Source: Kitasatospora sp. Root107 (lineage in GTDB: Bacteria > Actinomycetota > Actinomycetes > Streptomycetales > Streptomycetaceae). Taken from it: a DNA stretch of 64,000 nucleotides. Under the pieces are notes generated by a model. It searched no databases, was not told the DNA's origin, and worked only from the letters and a program-made list of their open reading frames with translations. Shown here piece by piece: positions 16,240-24,246 of this stretch. The position numbers were made by a program, and so were the translations under genes. The number at the start of each line of letters is the position of its first letter. The stretch's first letter is position 1. Where the stretch lies: the NCBI RefSeq assembly GCF_001424875.1, contig NZ_LMCT01000072.1, forward strand, positions 798 through 64,797, read 5' to 3'.

Positions 16240-16345
16240 CAGTGGAAATCGAGCTGTTGTACGTCAGGATCGCGGTGCCACCGGCGAGCGACATCGAGTC
16301 GACGACGGGGTAGCCCGAACCGCAAACCCCGTTGTCCACATTCGC
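16240..16345 (-). pseudogene. sapA-like remnant with internal deletion
   Basis: Minus-strand codons read NGVCGSGYPVVDSMSLAGGT then AILTYNS, nearly identical to copy 1 (1341-1754). The sequence then jumps straight to the bases that follow copy 1's stop region. Relative to copy 1, 208 bp are missing between two TCGAGCTG octamers (1357-1364 and 1565-1572 in copy 1; the single joint copy is at 16249-16256). The 5' end with the signal peptide is also lost at about 16335. Confidence 0.75.
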
Positions 16346-16545
16346 CCAGTGGCGCCCATCCGCGCTCATGGCGCTTGGTCCCAAAGTGGTGGTCCCGGGG
16401 GGCACAGGCCGTCCGCGGTCACTGCCAGCAACAATGATCTGACGGGCCATCAGCAGAGGGGTTCGTGCTCCCAGGGGAGGCCCCGTCGTTGCATCAGACG
16501 ACGACCCTTGGAGTGCCCCTGTAGTATCGGTCAGCTGCTTCGGGG

Positions 16546-17520
16546 TTACAGCCAGTCCTTCCGCGCGGCTTGGGCCCCCGCCTGGAATCGGCTTTCGGCG
16601 CCCAGACGATTCATCAGGTCTTGCATCATTCGACGCACTGTCCGCAAAGACAGGCCCAGCTTGCGGCTGGCGGACTCGTCCGTGTGGCCATGGCCCAGCA
16701 GCCGCAACAGAGCGCGCTCGGACCCGGTGAGGTCTTGATCGTCACGGGGGGTGGGCTGACCGAAGTCGGCTCCGCTGCGCCACAGTTCATCGAACAGTGC
16801 GTACAAGGGCTGGATGAGCGCCTCACCGTGCAGTTCCAGTGCGCCGCGGCGGCCGTCACTGGGGTCGGTCGGAATCAGAGCGATGCTGCGGTCGACGATC
16901 ACCAGTCGTATCGGCAGGAGCGGCACAGTGCGCGTCAAACCGCCCAGATCGGCCAACCATCGGGCATAGCGCAGGGTGTCGGGGTCGTTGCGGAAGCTGT
17001 CCTGGAAGATGCTGCGGATGACTACCCCGCGCTCCAGCGCCATCTGATTGGGGTGTTTGCCGGCCTGGATGGAGTCGGGGCGAACAGCTCCCCCGCGCAT
17101 CAAGGACAGGCATTCCTTGGTCGCGGTCGCTGCGAGTTCCTCAAGGCGGTCACGGACGGCTTCGAGGGAGTCCAGCCGCAGGACCATCTCGTCATCGGGT
17201 CGCCGGTCGATGTACTCGGCGGAAAGGGCTGCGATCGCGGTCCGGGTGCTCTCCAACTGCTGCTGGCGAAAGAGCAGTTGGTTCTGGTTACGGGCGAGCA
17301 GCCTGGTCAGTCCGACCTCCGGGCTGACGGCCCGCAGCGCACGGGAGTCGGCCGCGGGCCGCAGCAGCGTCAGTTCCAGCAGTTCGTCGAGCGCTTCACG
17401 TACCTCTGCCTCCGGCAGGTGCAGGTTGGCGGCGATCAGGTCGACCCCCCAGTCCGGCTCGGTCAGCAGGGTCCTGTAGATGCTCTCCGTCAGTGCGCTC
17501 AGTCCGAGTGCTTGCAGCAC
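16546..17520 (-). CDS. TrmB/LuxR-type transcriptional regulator
   Basis: A 324-residue protein. The N-terminus (LGLSALTESIYRTLLTEPDW, residues 4-70) is a TrmB-like winged helix. The middle part resembles the helical/phospholipase-like region of this family. Residues about 255-315 are a LuxR-type HTH (LTGSERALLRLLGHGHTDESASRKLGLSLRTVRRMM). Such two-HTH regulators are common in Streptomyces. The start is ATG 17520. It is flanked by a sapA remnant and an IS remnant; its targets cannot be read from the sequence. Confidence 0.8.
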   Translation of the reverse strand: MLQALGLSALTESIYRTLLTEPDWGVDLIAANLHLPEAEVREALDELLELTLLRPAADSRALRAVSPEVGLTRLLARNQNQLLFRQQQLESTRTAIAALSAEYIDRRPDDEMVLRLDSLEAVRDRLEELAATATKECLSLMRGGAVRPDSIQAGKHPNQMALERGVVIRSIFQDSFRNDPDTLRYARWLADLGGLTRTVPLLPIRLVIVDRSIALIPTDPSDGRRGALELHGEALIQPLYALFDELWRSGADFGQPTPRDDQDLTGSERALLRLLGHGHTDESASRKLGLSLRTVRRMMQDLMNRLGAESRFQAGAQAARKDWL

Positions 17521-17589
17521 CGCTCCCCCTCTCGATGTTGATGATCATCATCGGTGCATGGCGCCCGGCGACGCAATGCCTTTCTGCGG

Positions 17590-18196
17590 ACTGAGAAGTC
17601 ATCTCATTTGGGGGTTTTGCGGGTACAGATGAGGATTGCGGCGATACTGGCGGGGCCGTGAAGTGGTCGGGCTTTCGTTCGTGGCGGCGGTGGAGCCGGC
17701 GGAAGCGCCCGGCCAGGCGACGGTGCGCTCGATCATCCAGCGGTGCCGGCCCAGGTGCCGGGAGGAGTCGATACCGCAGCGGGCGATGCGGGCCGGGATC
17801 TGGCGTCGTCGAGCTGTGTCAGGGCCTGGCTGTCATGGACGTCGGCCCCGAAAATCGCCAGGGACAAGAGCGCACTTTCAGGGCGCGCATGTTCACCGAG
17901 TCGACCGCGCGCCTCGACCAGTCGAGCTCGCCCCGCGAGCCGAGCTCGTCCAGGACCACCCGGACGTCGTGACGAGCACGATCGCCGCCGGCACCTCGCG
18001 GTCCCCGTACCGTCTGCGACCTGCGACCTGCGACCTGCGACCTGCGACCTGCGACCTGCGACCTGCGACCTGCGACCTGTGGACGGGACGGCGCGTCCGG
18101 CACGACCACCAGGAACAACTCCCACGGCTCGTCCGGCACCGGACGCTCTTCGATCGGCAGGCCCGGAGTCCACTCAGTACGTCAAACGAGATGACT
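17590..18196 (-). pseudogene. Degraded IS5-family transposase
   Basis: Minus-strand fragments in several frames fit the order of an IS5-type DDE transposase: MPDEPWELFLVVVPD (N-terminus), VVLDELGSRGELDWSRRAVDS, NMRALK, GADVHDSQALTQLDD, ARIARCGIDSSRHLGRHRWM, IERTVAW and finally RRLHRRHERKPDHF. Frameshifts occur near 17715 and elsewhere. A heptamer repeat (18014-18076) replaces the segment between the N-terminus and the DELDWSR-like block. No terminal inverted repeats are clear. It is a non-functional remnant. Confidence 0.7.
18014..18076. repeat. Tandem heptanucleotide repeat (CTGCGAC)9
   Basis: Nine uninterrupted perfect copies of the 7-bp unit CTGCGAC, followed by a partial copy. It lies inside the IS5-like transposase remnant. 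Copy number would be expected to vary by replication slippage. Confidence 0.95.
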
Positions 18197-18372
18197 TCTA
18201 AATGATCTTGCACCTAGGTGCCAAGCGACTTGGCGCCAGCTCTGTAGCCGTGACATCGCCTTGTGTGGACGGCAGGATCTTTCTCAGCAGCGGAAAGCAC
18301 TACAAGGACCGGGACGAGTTCCGTGAACCATTCACGGGCACAGCATCGGTTACGAAACAGGAGAGAAAAGTC

Positions 18373-18558
18373 GTGGGTCACTCAATACGCATCGCATGCG
18401 CTGCCCTGGTCGTGGCATTCACCGCCGGCCTGGGCGCCACCGCCGCAAGCGCCACCGCCGCAGGCGGCGTCGCAGATCGCTCGGCCGTCCAACTCACCGT
18501 CACCGCCTCGGGTTTCGACTGGGACAGCCCTCGCCCCGCACCACCCGCACAGAGTTGA
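18373..18558 (+). CDS. Small secreted peptide
   Basis: A 61-residue protein with start GTG 18373 and a CAGGAGAG site upstream. Residues 1-30 are a signal peptide (IRIACAALVVAFTAGLGATA). The mature peptide of about 30 residues (LTVTASGFDWDSPRPAPPAQ) has no cysteine and no known motif. It may be a truncated relative of the other secreted proteins; the stop falls where a longer domain could have continued. Confidence 0.5.
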   Translation: MGHSIRIACAALVVAFTAGLGATAASATAAGGVADRSAVQLTVTASGFDWDSPRPAPPAQS

Positions 18559-18567
18559 CCGGATTCC

Positions 18568-18837
18568 GTGCATTTGGTCGCGGTGACTCTCATCTGTTCT
18601 GATCCGGCGCCATCGCAGCTGACGGCCGAAGTGGTCACCGATCTGATCTGGATGCACAGCCAATACGAAGACCGGGTGGAACACATCCGCGCCCGCGTCG
18701 AGCTCAACCGCTGTCGCATCGCTGCCGCGATCATCGCAGCCACTCCGGACGCGGCAACCGCGAAGCTGCGCCGCGTCTGCGAACGCGCTCTGCAGTACAC
18801 GCCGGCCCTGCGCAACTGGTGCCTCGTCCTCACGTAA
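18568..18837 (+). CDS. Hypothetical small helical protein
   Basis: Up to 89 residues from GTG 18568, or 84 from the in-frame GTG at 18583. The chain is helical in character (EVVTDLIWMHSQYEDRVEHI, RVELNRCRIAAAIIAATPDA) and ends LRNWCLVLT. No family is recognised. It begins 9 bp after the secreted-peptide stop, so it could be in the same transcript. Ribosome binding signals are weak. Confidence 0.35.
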   Translation: MHLVAVTLICSDPAPSQLTAEVVTDLIWMHSQYEDRVEHIRARVELNRCRIAAAIIAATPDAATAKLRRVCERALQYTPALRNWCLVLT

Positions 18838-19251
18838 GACCTCCACGAACCAAGCCCACGGCTCTCCTGGCCACATGAGCGCAGTCGCTCCGGCAGCTTG
18901 AGAACCACCTGCCCGCCTCCGCCAGACCACCTCGGGTCGGCCGAGCACACGTGACGTCCGCTCGGAAGGAAACACGCCCGACCGCGACGGTCCTGATCAC
19001 CGGCGCAGCGGTCGTTATCACGGGCTCTTCCGCCTCATCCGCCATGTCCGCGCGGCCTGCGGTCCCTGGCCGGCTGCGCCGGCAGGGCGGACCGGCGCCA
19101 GGTGACCTGACTCGAACCGCAGCGCCCCGTCAACCCGGCACCGGTGACTCGGCATTCCGGTCTGCCTGCGGAAGAGGCTCGCTCCAACGCCTTGGCGGCT
19201 GCCGAGGACATCTCCTCCAATTCCCCTTTCCTGAAAGAAAGTTGTTCCACC
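18838..19251. other. Intergenic, no supported gene
   Basis: A plus-strand frame from about 18951 starts with a hydrophobic stretch (TATVLITGAAVVITGSSASS) that could be a decayed signal peptide, but it runs on without gene-like composition. The ribosome binding site for 19252 lies at the right end (GAAAGAAAG). Confidence 0.35.
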
Positions 19252-19683
19252 ATGCGTATCCTGACCAAGATCGCTGCCGTCGCCGCCCTTGCCGTGCCGG
19301 CGCTCATCGCGCTTCCCGGGACCGCTCAGGCCTCCACGCCCTCCGGTTGTTCCAGCGTCACGCAGATCGGCAGCACCGCCTACCTCAACGTCGGCGGGGA
19401 GACGATGGCGTCGGTGAAGCAGTACAAGGGCTGCGGCAAGAACTACTCCTACCTGTACGTGTGGGAGGGCTACCGCTCCAACCACAGCAGTTGGGACGCC
19501 TGCGCGGCCATCGTCACCGGCGGCTCGCACGTCCAGGACCCCCGGTGCGGCCACAACTCCGTGGAGATCTGGTCCTTCGGCGCCGACACCCTGTCGGAGT
19601 GCACCCAGGCCCTGGGTTGGAACGGGACCGGCCCCATTCCGTACTCCGGCGAGGTCGCCGTCAAGACCGACGTCCGCTGCTGA
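19252..19683 (+). CDS. Small secreted protein of unknown family
   Basis: A 143-residue protein with ATG 19252. The signal peptide is of the form RILTKIAAVAALAVPALIAL, ending GTAQA-S. The mature domain of about 115 residues has six cysteines (GCSSV, KGCGKNYS, DACAAIV, DPRCGHN, SECTQAL, DVRC), probably three disulfides, and many aromatic residues (YLYVWEGYRSNHSSW). It is not recognisably SapA or I36. Its role is unknown, but it fits the island's theme of small disulfide-rich exported proteins. Confidence 0.7.
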   Translation: MRILTKIAAVAALAVPALIALPGTAQASTPSGCSSVTQIGSTAYLNVGGETMASVKQYKGCGKNYSYLYVWEGYRSNHSSWDACAAIVTGGSHVQDPRCGHNSVEIWSFGADTLSECTQALGWNGTGPIPYSGEVAVKTDVRC

Positions 19684-20031
19684 CCCTTCGCCCCACGTCG
19701 AACGCCGTAACGCCGGTTCCCACAACGGCAGTTGCCGACTGGCCAGCGGATTCCGCGAGCCCGGTCATGTCCATCGAGCAGTACCGGTCCCGTGTCGTCA
19801 CCGGAACTCGTACCGCTCACCCAGCTTCGCCGGCCAGCGGCAAGCGCGCCTGCGCGGACGCCGCCCTTCTCCGCGGCAACCACGTCACCCACGGCCGCAC
19901 CCACCAGCGGTGCCGCTGAGGGCTGCCCGCTGCCCCAGCCGGGTGTCCTCCATCAGCCCTCTCACCCGTCGGTGCCCGACACCGGGACGAGGGAAGGGCC
20001 GATCCTCCACCGAACCAGAAGGAACCACCAC
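19684..20031. other. Intergenic, no supported gene
   Basis: 348 bp between two secreted-protein genes. No good gene is seen on either strand. The right end carries AAGGAACC, the ribosome binding site of 20032. Confidence 0.4.
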
Positions 20032-20922
20032 ATGGCATCCGCCATCAAGACCCGCACCACCGCAACCCGCCTGCTCGGGGCCGTCGCAGTCCTGAGCGGC
20101 CTGGTGCTGAGCACTGCACAGGCCCAGGCGGCAACCCCGCCGTCCCCCACCGAGGCATCGGCGGCTGTCGCCACCGTGCTGCCCGTGGTGGACATGGAAG
20201 CCACCGTCCTGGCTGCCCAGATCGATCCCCGACGCGCCGACAGCACGCTCACCCCGGGGGCCAAGGACTCGGTCCTGGCCGTCGAGCGGGCCCTCCAGGC
20301 CCGTGGCCTCCTCGACGCCGTCAGGGTGGACGGGTACTTCGGCACCACCACCATCACCGCCTACGCCGCCTTCCAACGCTCCCTCGGCTACAGCGGCCTG
20401 GACGCCAACGGACTGCCCGGTGTCACCTCCCTCACCGCACTCGGGCAGGGCCGGTTCACCCTCACCCACCAGATCTCAGCCGGCGCGAAGGTGCAGCGCG
20501 ACGGATACACCGTCGACACCCGCACCCAGAACATGCTCACCGAGGCCGAACGCCTCCTGGGCTTCCGCCTCACCCTCGACCAGGGTTCCTACAACCCTGG
20601 CGGCGACCCCACCTCCGCCGGCACCCACGACGGCGGTGGCGTCGTGGACATCAACGTCGACGGCATGACGAGCACCACCCGCACCGCCGTCGCCAAGGCA
20701 CTGCGCCAGGTCGGCTTCGCCGCCTGGATCCGCAACCCCAACCAGGGCGACTGGCCGTGGCACATCCACGCCGCAGCGATCAGCGACACCGATCTGGCCA
20801 CCCAGGCCCAGAACCAGACCGGTGACTACTACCTCGGCTTCAACGGCCTGGCCAACCACGGCGCCGACGACGGCCCCCGCATCCCCATCCAGACCTGGGA
20901 GGAGTACCAGCGCACCCACTGA
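20032..20922 (+). CDS. Secreted peptidoglycan-binding protein with M15-type peptidase domain
   Basis: A 296-residue protein with a signal peptide ending AQAQA-A. Residues about 75-140 form a PG_binding_1-type domain (VERALQARGLLDAVRVDGYF, TTITAYAAFQRSLGYSGLDA). Residues about 150-270 look like a zinc D-Ala-D-Ala carboxypeptidase/peptidase M15-like domain: the metal triad is readable as HDGGGVVDI (His and Asp) and WHIHAA (His). The predicted role is trimming of peptidoglycan stems outside the membrane. It is followed at 69 bp by the I36-CHAP gene, so two wall hydrolases are neighbours. Confidence 0.75.
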   Translation: MASAIKTRTTATRLLGAVAVLSGLVLSTAQAQAATPPSPTEASAAVATVLPVVDMEATVLAAQIDPRRADSTLTPGAKDSVLAVERALQARGLLDAVRVDGYFGTTTITAYAAFQRSLGYSGLDANGLPGVTSLTALGQGRFTLTHQISAGAKVQRDGYTVDTRTQNMLTEAERLLGFRLTLDQGSYNPGGDPTSAGTHDGGGVVDINVDGMTSTTRTAVAKALRQVGFAAWIRNPNQGDWPWHIHAAAISDTDLATQAQNQTGDYYLGFNGLANHGADDGPRIPIQTWEEYQRTH

Positions 20923-20990
20923 CCGCGCACGGTACCTCCCGAGCACGACCTGACAACCCGTCAACGACACCTCACGAAACGAGCCATACC

Positions 20991-21812
20991 TTGAAGAGCA
21001 TACGCACCACCCTCACCATCGCCGGCACCGCACTGGCCATGGCCGTCCCGCTGATCGCCACCACCTCCGCCCCCGCCTTCGCCGCCTCCCGCGACGGCGT
21101 CTGCGACTCCGGAGAGTTCTGCCTCTACTACAACAGCGACCAGGCCGGCTCGGTCTCCGACTTCACCGGCTCGATCAGCGACTACGGGGCCACCCAGCCG
21201 AGCTGCTACGAATTCAAGAGCGCCGGCAGCGGCCAGGGCGTCTGCGTCAAGAACAACGCCGCATCGGTGTGGAACCGCACCGGGCAGACCGTCCGCGTCT
21301 ACTTCAACAGCGGCTACGCCGGTGCCAGCCAGGACTTCGCCTCCGGCGCCAAGGGCAACCTCAACGCCACCCTGAAGAACAACGAGGCCTCCCACCAGCT
21401 CCTCAGCAGCGGCGGCGGCGGCAACGAGAGCGCCACCAACGACTTCGACTACGGCACCCGCGGCTTCGCCGCCAAGAACTGCACCGCCTTCGCGGCATTC
21501 CGCATCGCCGACCGCCTCGGCGTCCCGAACTTCAGCAACTCCTACGGCGGCACCACCTGGGGCAACGCCGGCACCTGGGACGACGCCGCCCGCCGCGTCG
21601 GCGTCACCGTCAACACCACTCCCACCGTCGGTGCCATCGCCGTCAACGACACCCACAATGTCGGCCACGTCGCCTACGTCAACGCCGTCTACTCCGACGG
21701 CTCCTTCGACGTCGAGGAGTACAACTGGAACAACCCCCTCGCCTACGGCACCCGCAGCCACCTCCGCGTCAGCAGCGCGGAGTCCTCCTTCCAGTACATG
21801 CTCCACTTCTGA
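20991..21812 (+). CDS. I36/crystallin-like domain fused to a CHAP cell-wall hydrolase
   Basis: A 273-residue protein with start TTG 20991. The signal peptide ends TSAPAFA-A. Residues about 30-130 are an I36-like domain (CDSGEFCLYYNSDQAGS, GQGVCVKNNAASVWN, VYFNSGYAGASQDF). Residues about 150-273 are a CHAP domain with catalytic Cys in KNCTAFAAFRIAD and His in NVGHVAYVNAVY. The order is the reverse of the CHAP-SapA fusion at 12121-13116. The two fusions link both small secreted families of this island to peptidoglycan hydrolysis. A strong terminator follows at 21934. Confidence 0.85.
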   Translation: MKSIRTTLTIAGTALAMAVPLIATTSAPAFAASRDGVCDSGEFCLYYNSDQAGSVSDFTGSISDYGATQPSCYEFKSAGSGQGVCVKNNAASVWNRTGQTVRVYFNSGYAGASQDFASGAKGNLNATLKNNEASHQLLSSGGGGNESATNDFDYGTRGFAAKNCTAFAAFRIADRLGVPNFSNSYGGTTWGNAGTWDDAARRVGVTVNTTPTVGAIAVNDTHNVGHVAYVNAVYSDGSFDVEEYNWNNPLAYGTRSHLRVSSAESSFQYMLHF

Positions 21813-21933
21813 GCAACCACCAGCAGGACACCGGCACACCCGGACCAAGGGCAGCTTCACCGCCGGGATGATCTTGTGAGTGTGCAGGCCACGGCGGTGT
21901 GACGATGCCCGCCGGAGCCGCAGCGGTACATAA

Positions 21934-21989
21934 CGAAGCCCCGTCGAACGAAGGCGACCTGGAAAGGTCACCTATCCGACGGGGCTTCG
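21934..21989 (+). terminator. Hairpin terminator after the I36-CHAP gene
   Basis: The arm CGAAGCCCCGTCG (21934-21946) pairs perfectly with 21977-21989. An inner AGGCGACCT/AGGTCACCT pair gives a branched or extended stem. Confidence 0.75.
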
Positions 21990-22590
21990 ACCTGCCGCCA
22001 CTCTGCCAACGACCACCCCGTCAAGTCGAGCCGTGCCGGTACTGCAGAGGTGCTTCGGGAGCTTGCCATCTCCGTCTCGCGCAGAGGTAGTCGGTGTTGC
22101 CGCCGGAAGGGAGAGTCCGTTGGGCCATCCACCGGATCACCCTCACCAGCTGACCCCGAATCCGCCCGTGGCCCGCGGCAGTACCGCCACCGGCCACGGA
22201 CGCTTTGGCTCCTGGCGGTGCGTCAGGCCCTCAGTCGTGTCGGTCGACTCGCCGTACCCGCAGACCAGCCAAGGGAGCGGAAGCCCGGCAGCCGACGCAG
22301 CATCAGACCCGCTTCGGGCGAGCGGCATGAACACCCATCAGTGAGAGGAACCTCCGGGAGTTCCCCGGCCTCGCCCAGGACGCTGGTGAAGGTCAGTGAG
22401 CGGGTGTCGTGGCGCTGCTTCCGCGATGGCTTCTCCTACTGCGGCTGGGTCACGTGTCCCTGGCGCGCTCCGACTGACGGGCGGCACAGGTGAGCAGGTC
22501 CGGCCAACGCCAGACCCCGGGATGGCCGTGTTCAGCGAGCGCCCTCACCGTGACCACGCGACGCGGCCGACCCAAGGGAACGGACCACCA
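21990..22590. other. Right end of the older island layer, no supported gene
   Basis: About 600 bp just left of attL. It shows open frames of random type only. Unlike the left relic and the young element, no integrase C-terminus could be recognised here, so the enzyme that mobilised the older layer seems lost. Confidence 0.4.
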
Positions 22591-22598
22591 ATGAGAAA

Positions 22599-22630
22599 AG
22601 GTCGCCCTCGCATCTCTGCGAGAACGACCT
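22599..22630 (-). terminator. Copied tRNA-Pro terminator at attL
   Basis: The stem AGGTCG...CGACCT with inner CTCGCA/TGCGAG is a diverged copy of the terminator at 36646-36681. A T-run follows on the minus strand. It shows that the shared segment extends, imperfectly, beyond the 67-bp identical core. Confidence 0.65.
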
Positions 22631-22694
22631 CCGACCTGCGTAAACGCTGGTCGGGACGACAGGATTTGAACCTGCGACCCCTTGACCCCCAGTC
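22628..22694. other. attL of the 14-kb integrative element
   Basis: These 67 bp are identical to 36679-36745. They comprise 24 bp of flank and terminator edge plus the 3' part of the tRNA-Pro (CCA end, acceptor, T-arm, variable loop and anticodon arm to AGTC). After 22694 the sequence leaves the tRNA. The direct repeat frames an integrase-bearing segment, the standard signature of site-specific insertion into a tRNA 3' end. Distance between repeats is 14,051 bp. Confidence 0.92.
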
Positions 22695-22913
22695 GCCCTC
22701 CGGAGTAGATGACTGCACGTCAGACGGTAGACAGCGCGCGCTGTTCGTTCATGAAATGGCGCCTCGGAGATGGTGGCGCACAACGCGTGGTCCCCGGCGA
22801 GTCCCCGATTCCCAAGGGTGCCGCCCATGGTGGTGACGATGGGATGTGTTGGCTCCTCTCAGTCCGTGGTCTCGGGTCCTTGATCCGCGACGATCGGGGG
22901 CCGCGCAGCGTGC

Positions 22914-24225
22914 TCACCGCGCAGCGTCGGTGCCGCTCCGCCCGGGCGGAGCGGGCGGCGCATCCGTAACGGCCGGCTGTGGCACGATCCGGATCGCGAG
23001 TACGCTGCCGTCGCCGAACGAGACTGCCTGCCACTGTTCGCCGCAGCTGCGCTGCAGTTCCCCGCGCAGCCGGTACGCCTGTCGCCGGTACTCCTCGACC
23101 TGATGTGCCGTCAGCAGCTCGAACAGGTCGGCCTCCAGCCCGGAGAACGCCTCCACCCAGACTCCACCGAGTCGGAACACCTGATCGGTGCCGACGTACC
23201 GGGTGGCGCCGAAGTGATGCTCCGCATCGTGGACGCTGTCCGATCCCGCGAACGTGTCGATCTCGTAGTGCTTCCCGCCCTGATCCTCCGTCAGGTACCA
23301 GGCGATGTGTTTACCTCCGCCTGCCAGCGCGAGCTGACTCGCCGCCCCGACGTGCGCCATGACGTCCTGTACTCGGCCCACCCGGCCGTCGGCGGCCGGG
23401 ACCCGGACGGCGTTGGCGTAGGGCGGGTTCGCCTTCCGGGGTCGCTCGTCGGCACTGCCCCGGCCCGTGGCGGGCCGGGGCGGCAGCGAGCCGGCGCCTC
23501 GGGCGCGCAGCGCGTGGACGGTGATGCCGTCGGGAGCGAGCAGTTCGGTCGACAGCATCAGGCACGGCACGTCGTTCCAGTCGGCGAGCTGGAAGTTCTC
23601 CGCCCGTTCGGAGCCCCGGGCCAGTTGGTTGTAGCTGGTGCGGTCGGTCGTACCTGTCCGCTTGCCGGCCACCTGGTGGTTGCCGTTCACGGTTACCGCG
23701 AACAGCCTGGACGGTGCTCCGGGCCGCCATGCCTCGATGAAGTAGTCCGGCCGGGGTCTGGCCCCCAGGTTGGGCAGGCCTTTCGAGCGGGCGAACCCAG
23801 CCAACAAGACGGGTTCGGCGTCGACCGTGGACAGTATCCGGTCGGGGAAGCGCTTCCGCACCGCCCGCTCCGCCACTGCGAGACCGAAGGCCCGGCCCAA
23901 CTCCCGGGCCTGCATGCTGCGGTACGCCTGCTCCGGCAACAGTCCGCCCCGCGACAGTCGCATCGCCCCGGTCTCCGAACGCGGAGCAGTACTTGAGGAT
24001 CTGCCAATGCTCGGCGAGCCCCCGGCCCCGCCCCTGCCTGGCCAGTGCGGTGGCCCGGGCCAGTACGCCGAGCAACTGCCAGGCGGTGATGGACATATCG
24101 GCGTCGTCGCGCAGCGGCACCAGACCCGGCTTGCGGTGCGCGGGTTCGTCGGTCGCGGTGCCACGTTTTCTGGCACGCTTGCGGTCGATCGCTGCAGCAG
24201 CCGTGCCGACCTTGGCTGCCAGCAC
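22914..24225 (-). pseudogene. Last gene of the conflict operon, frameshifted; possible inactive nuclease fold
   Basis: The frame from GTG 24225 (MLAAKVGTAAAAIDRKRARK, then SITAWQLLGVLARATALARQ) loses sense after LKYCSAFGDRG. Gene-like sequence continues in another frame (MRLSRGGLLPEQAYRSM, QARELGRAFGLAVAERAV) to the stop at 22914. Removing one base of the GGGG run at 23966-23969 joins them into about 436 residues. A segment PDYFIEA...RLFAVTVNGNH resembles a PD-(D/E)XK core lacking the usual acidic/lysine residues. It lies 21 bp after the nuclease-like gene. It may be a real pseudogene, a sequencing error, or two proteins (internal ATG near 23964). Confidence 0.6.
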
Positions 24226-24246
24226 AGGTCGTGGCCGGTCTTGCGC

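Noticed and set aside
18014-18076. CRISPR array
   Set aside because: The unit is 7 bp with no spacers; it is a simple tandem repeat.
23960-23972. Programmed ribosomal frameshift
   Set aside because: No slippery heptamer with a downstream structure is evident; a plain indel in a GGGG run explains it.
22914-24176. Start of the last operon gene at 24176 in the C-terminal frame
   Set aside because: The first 60 codons of that frame are Pro/Cys/Trp-rich and shadow-like; the other frame from 24225 reads as protein there.
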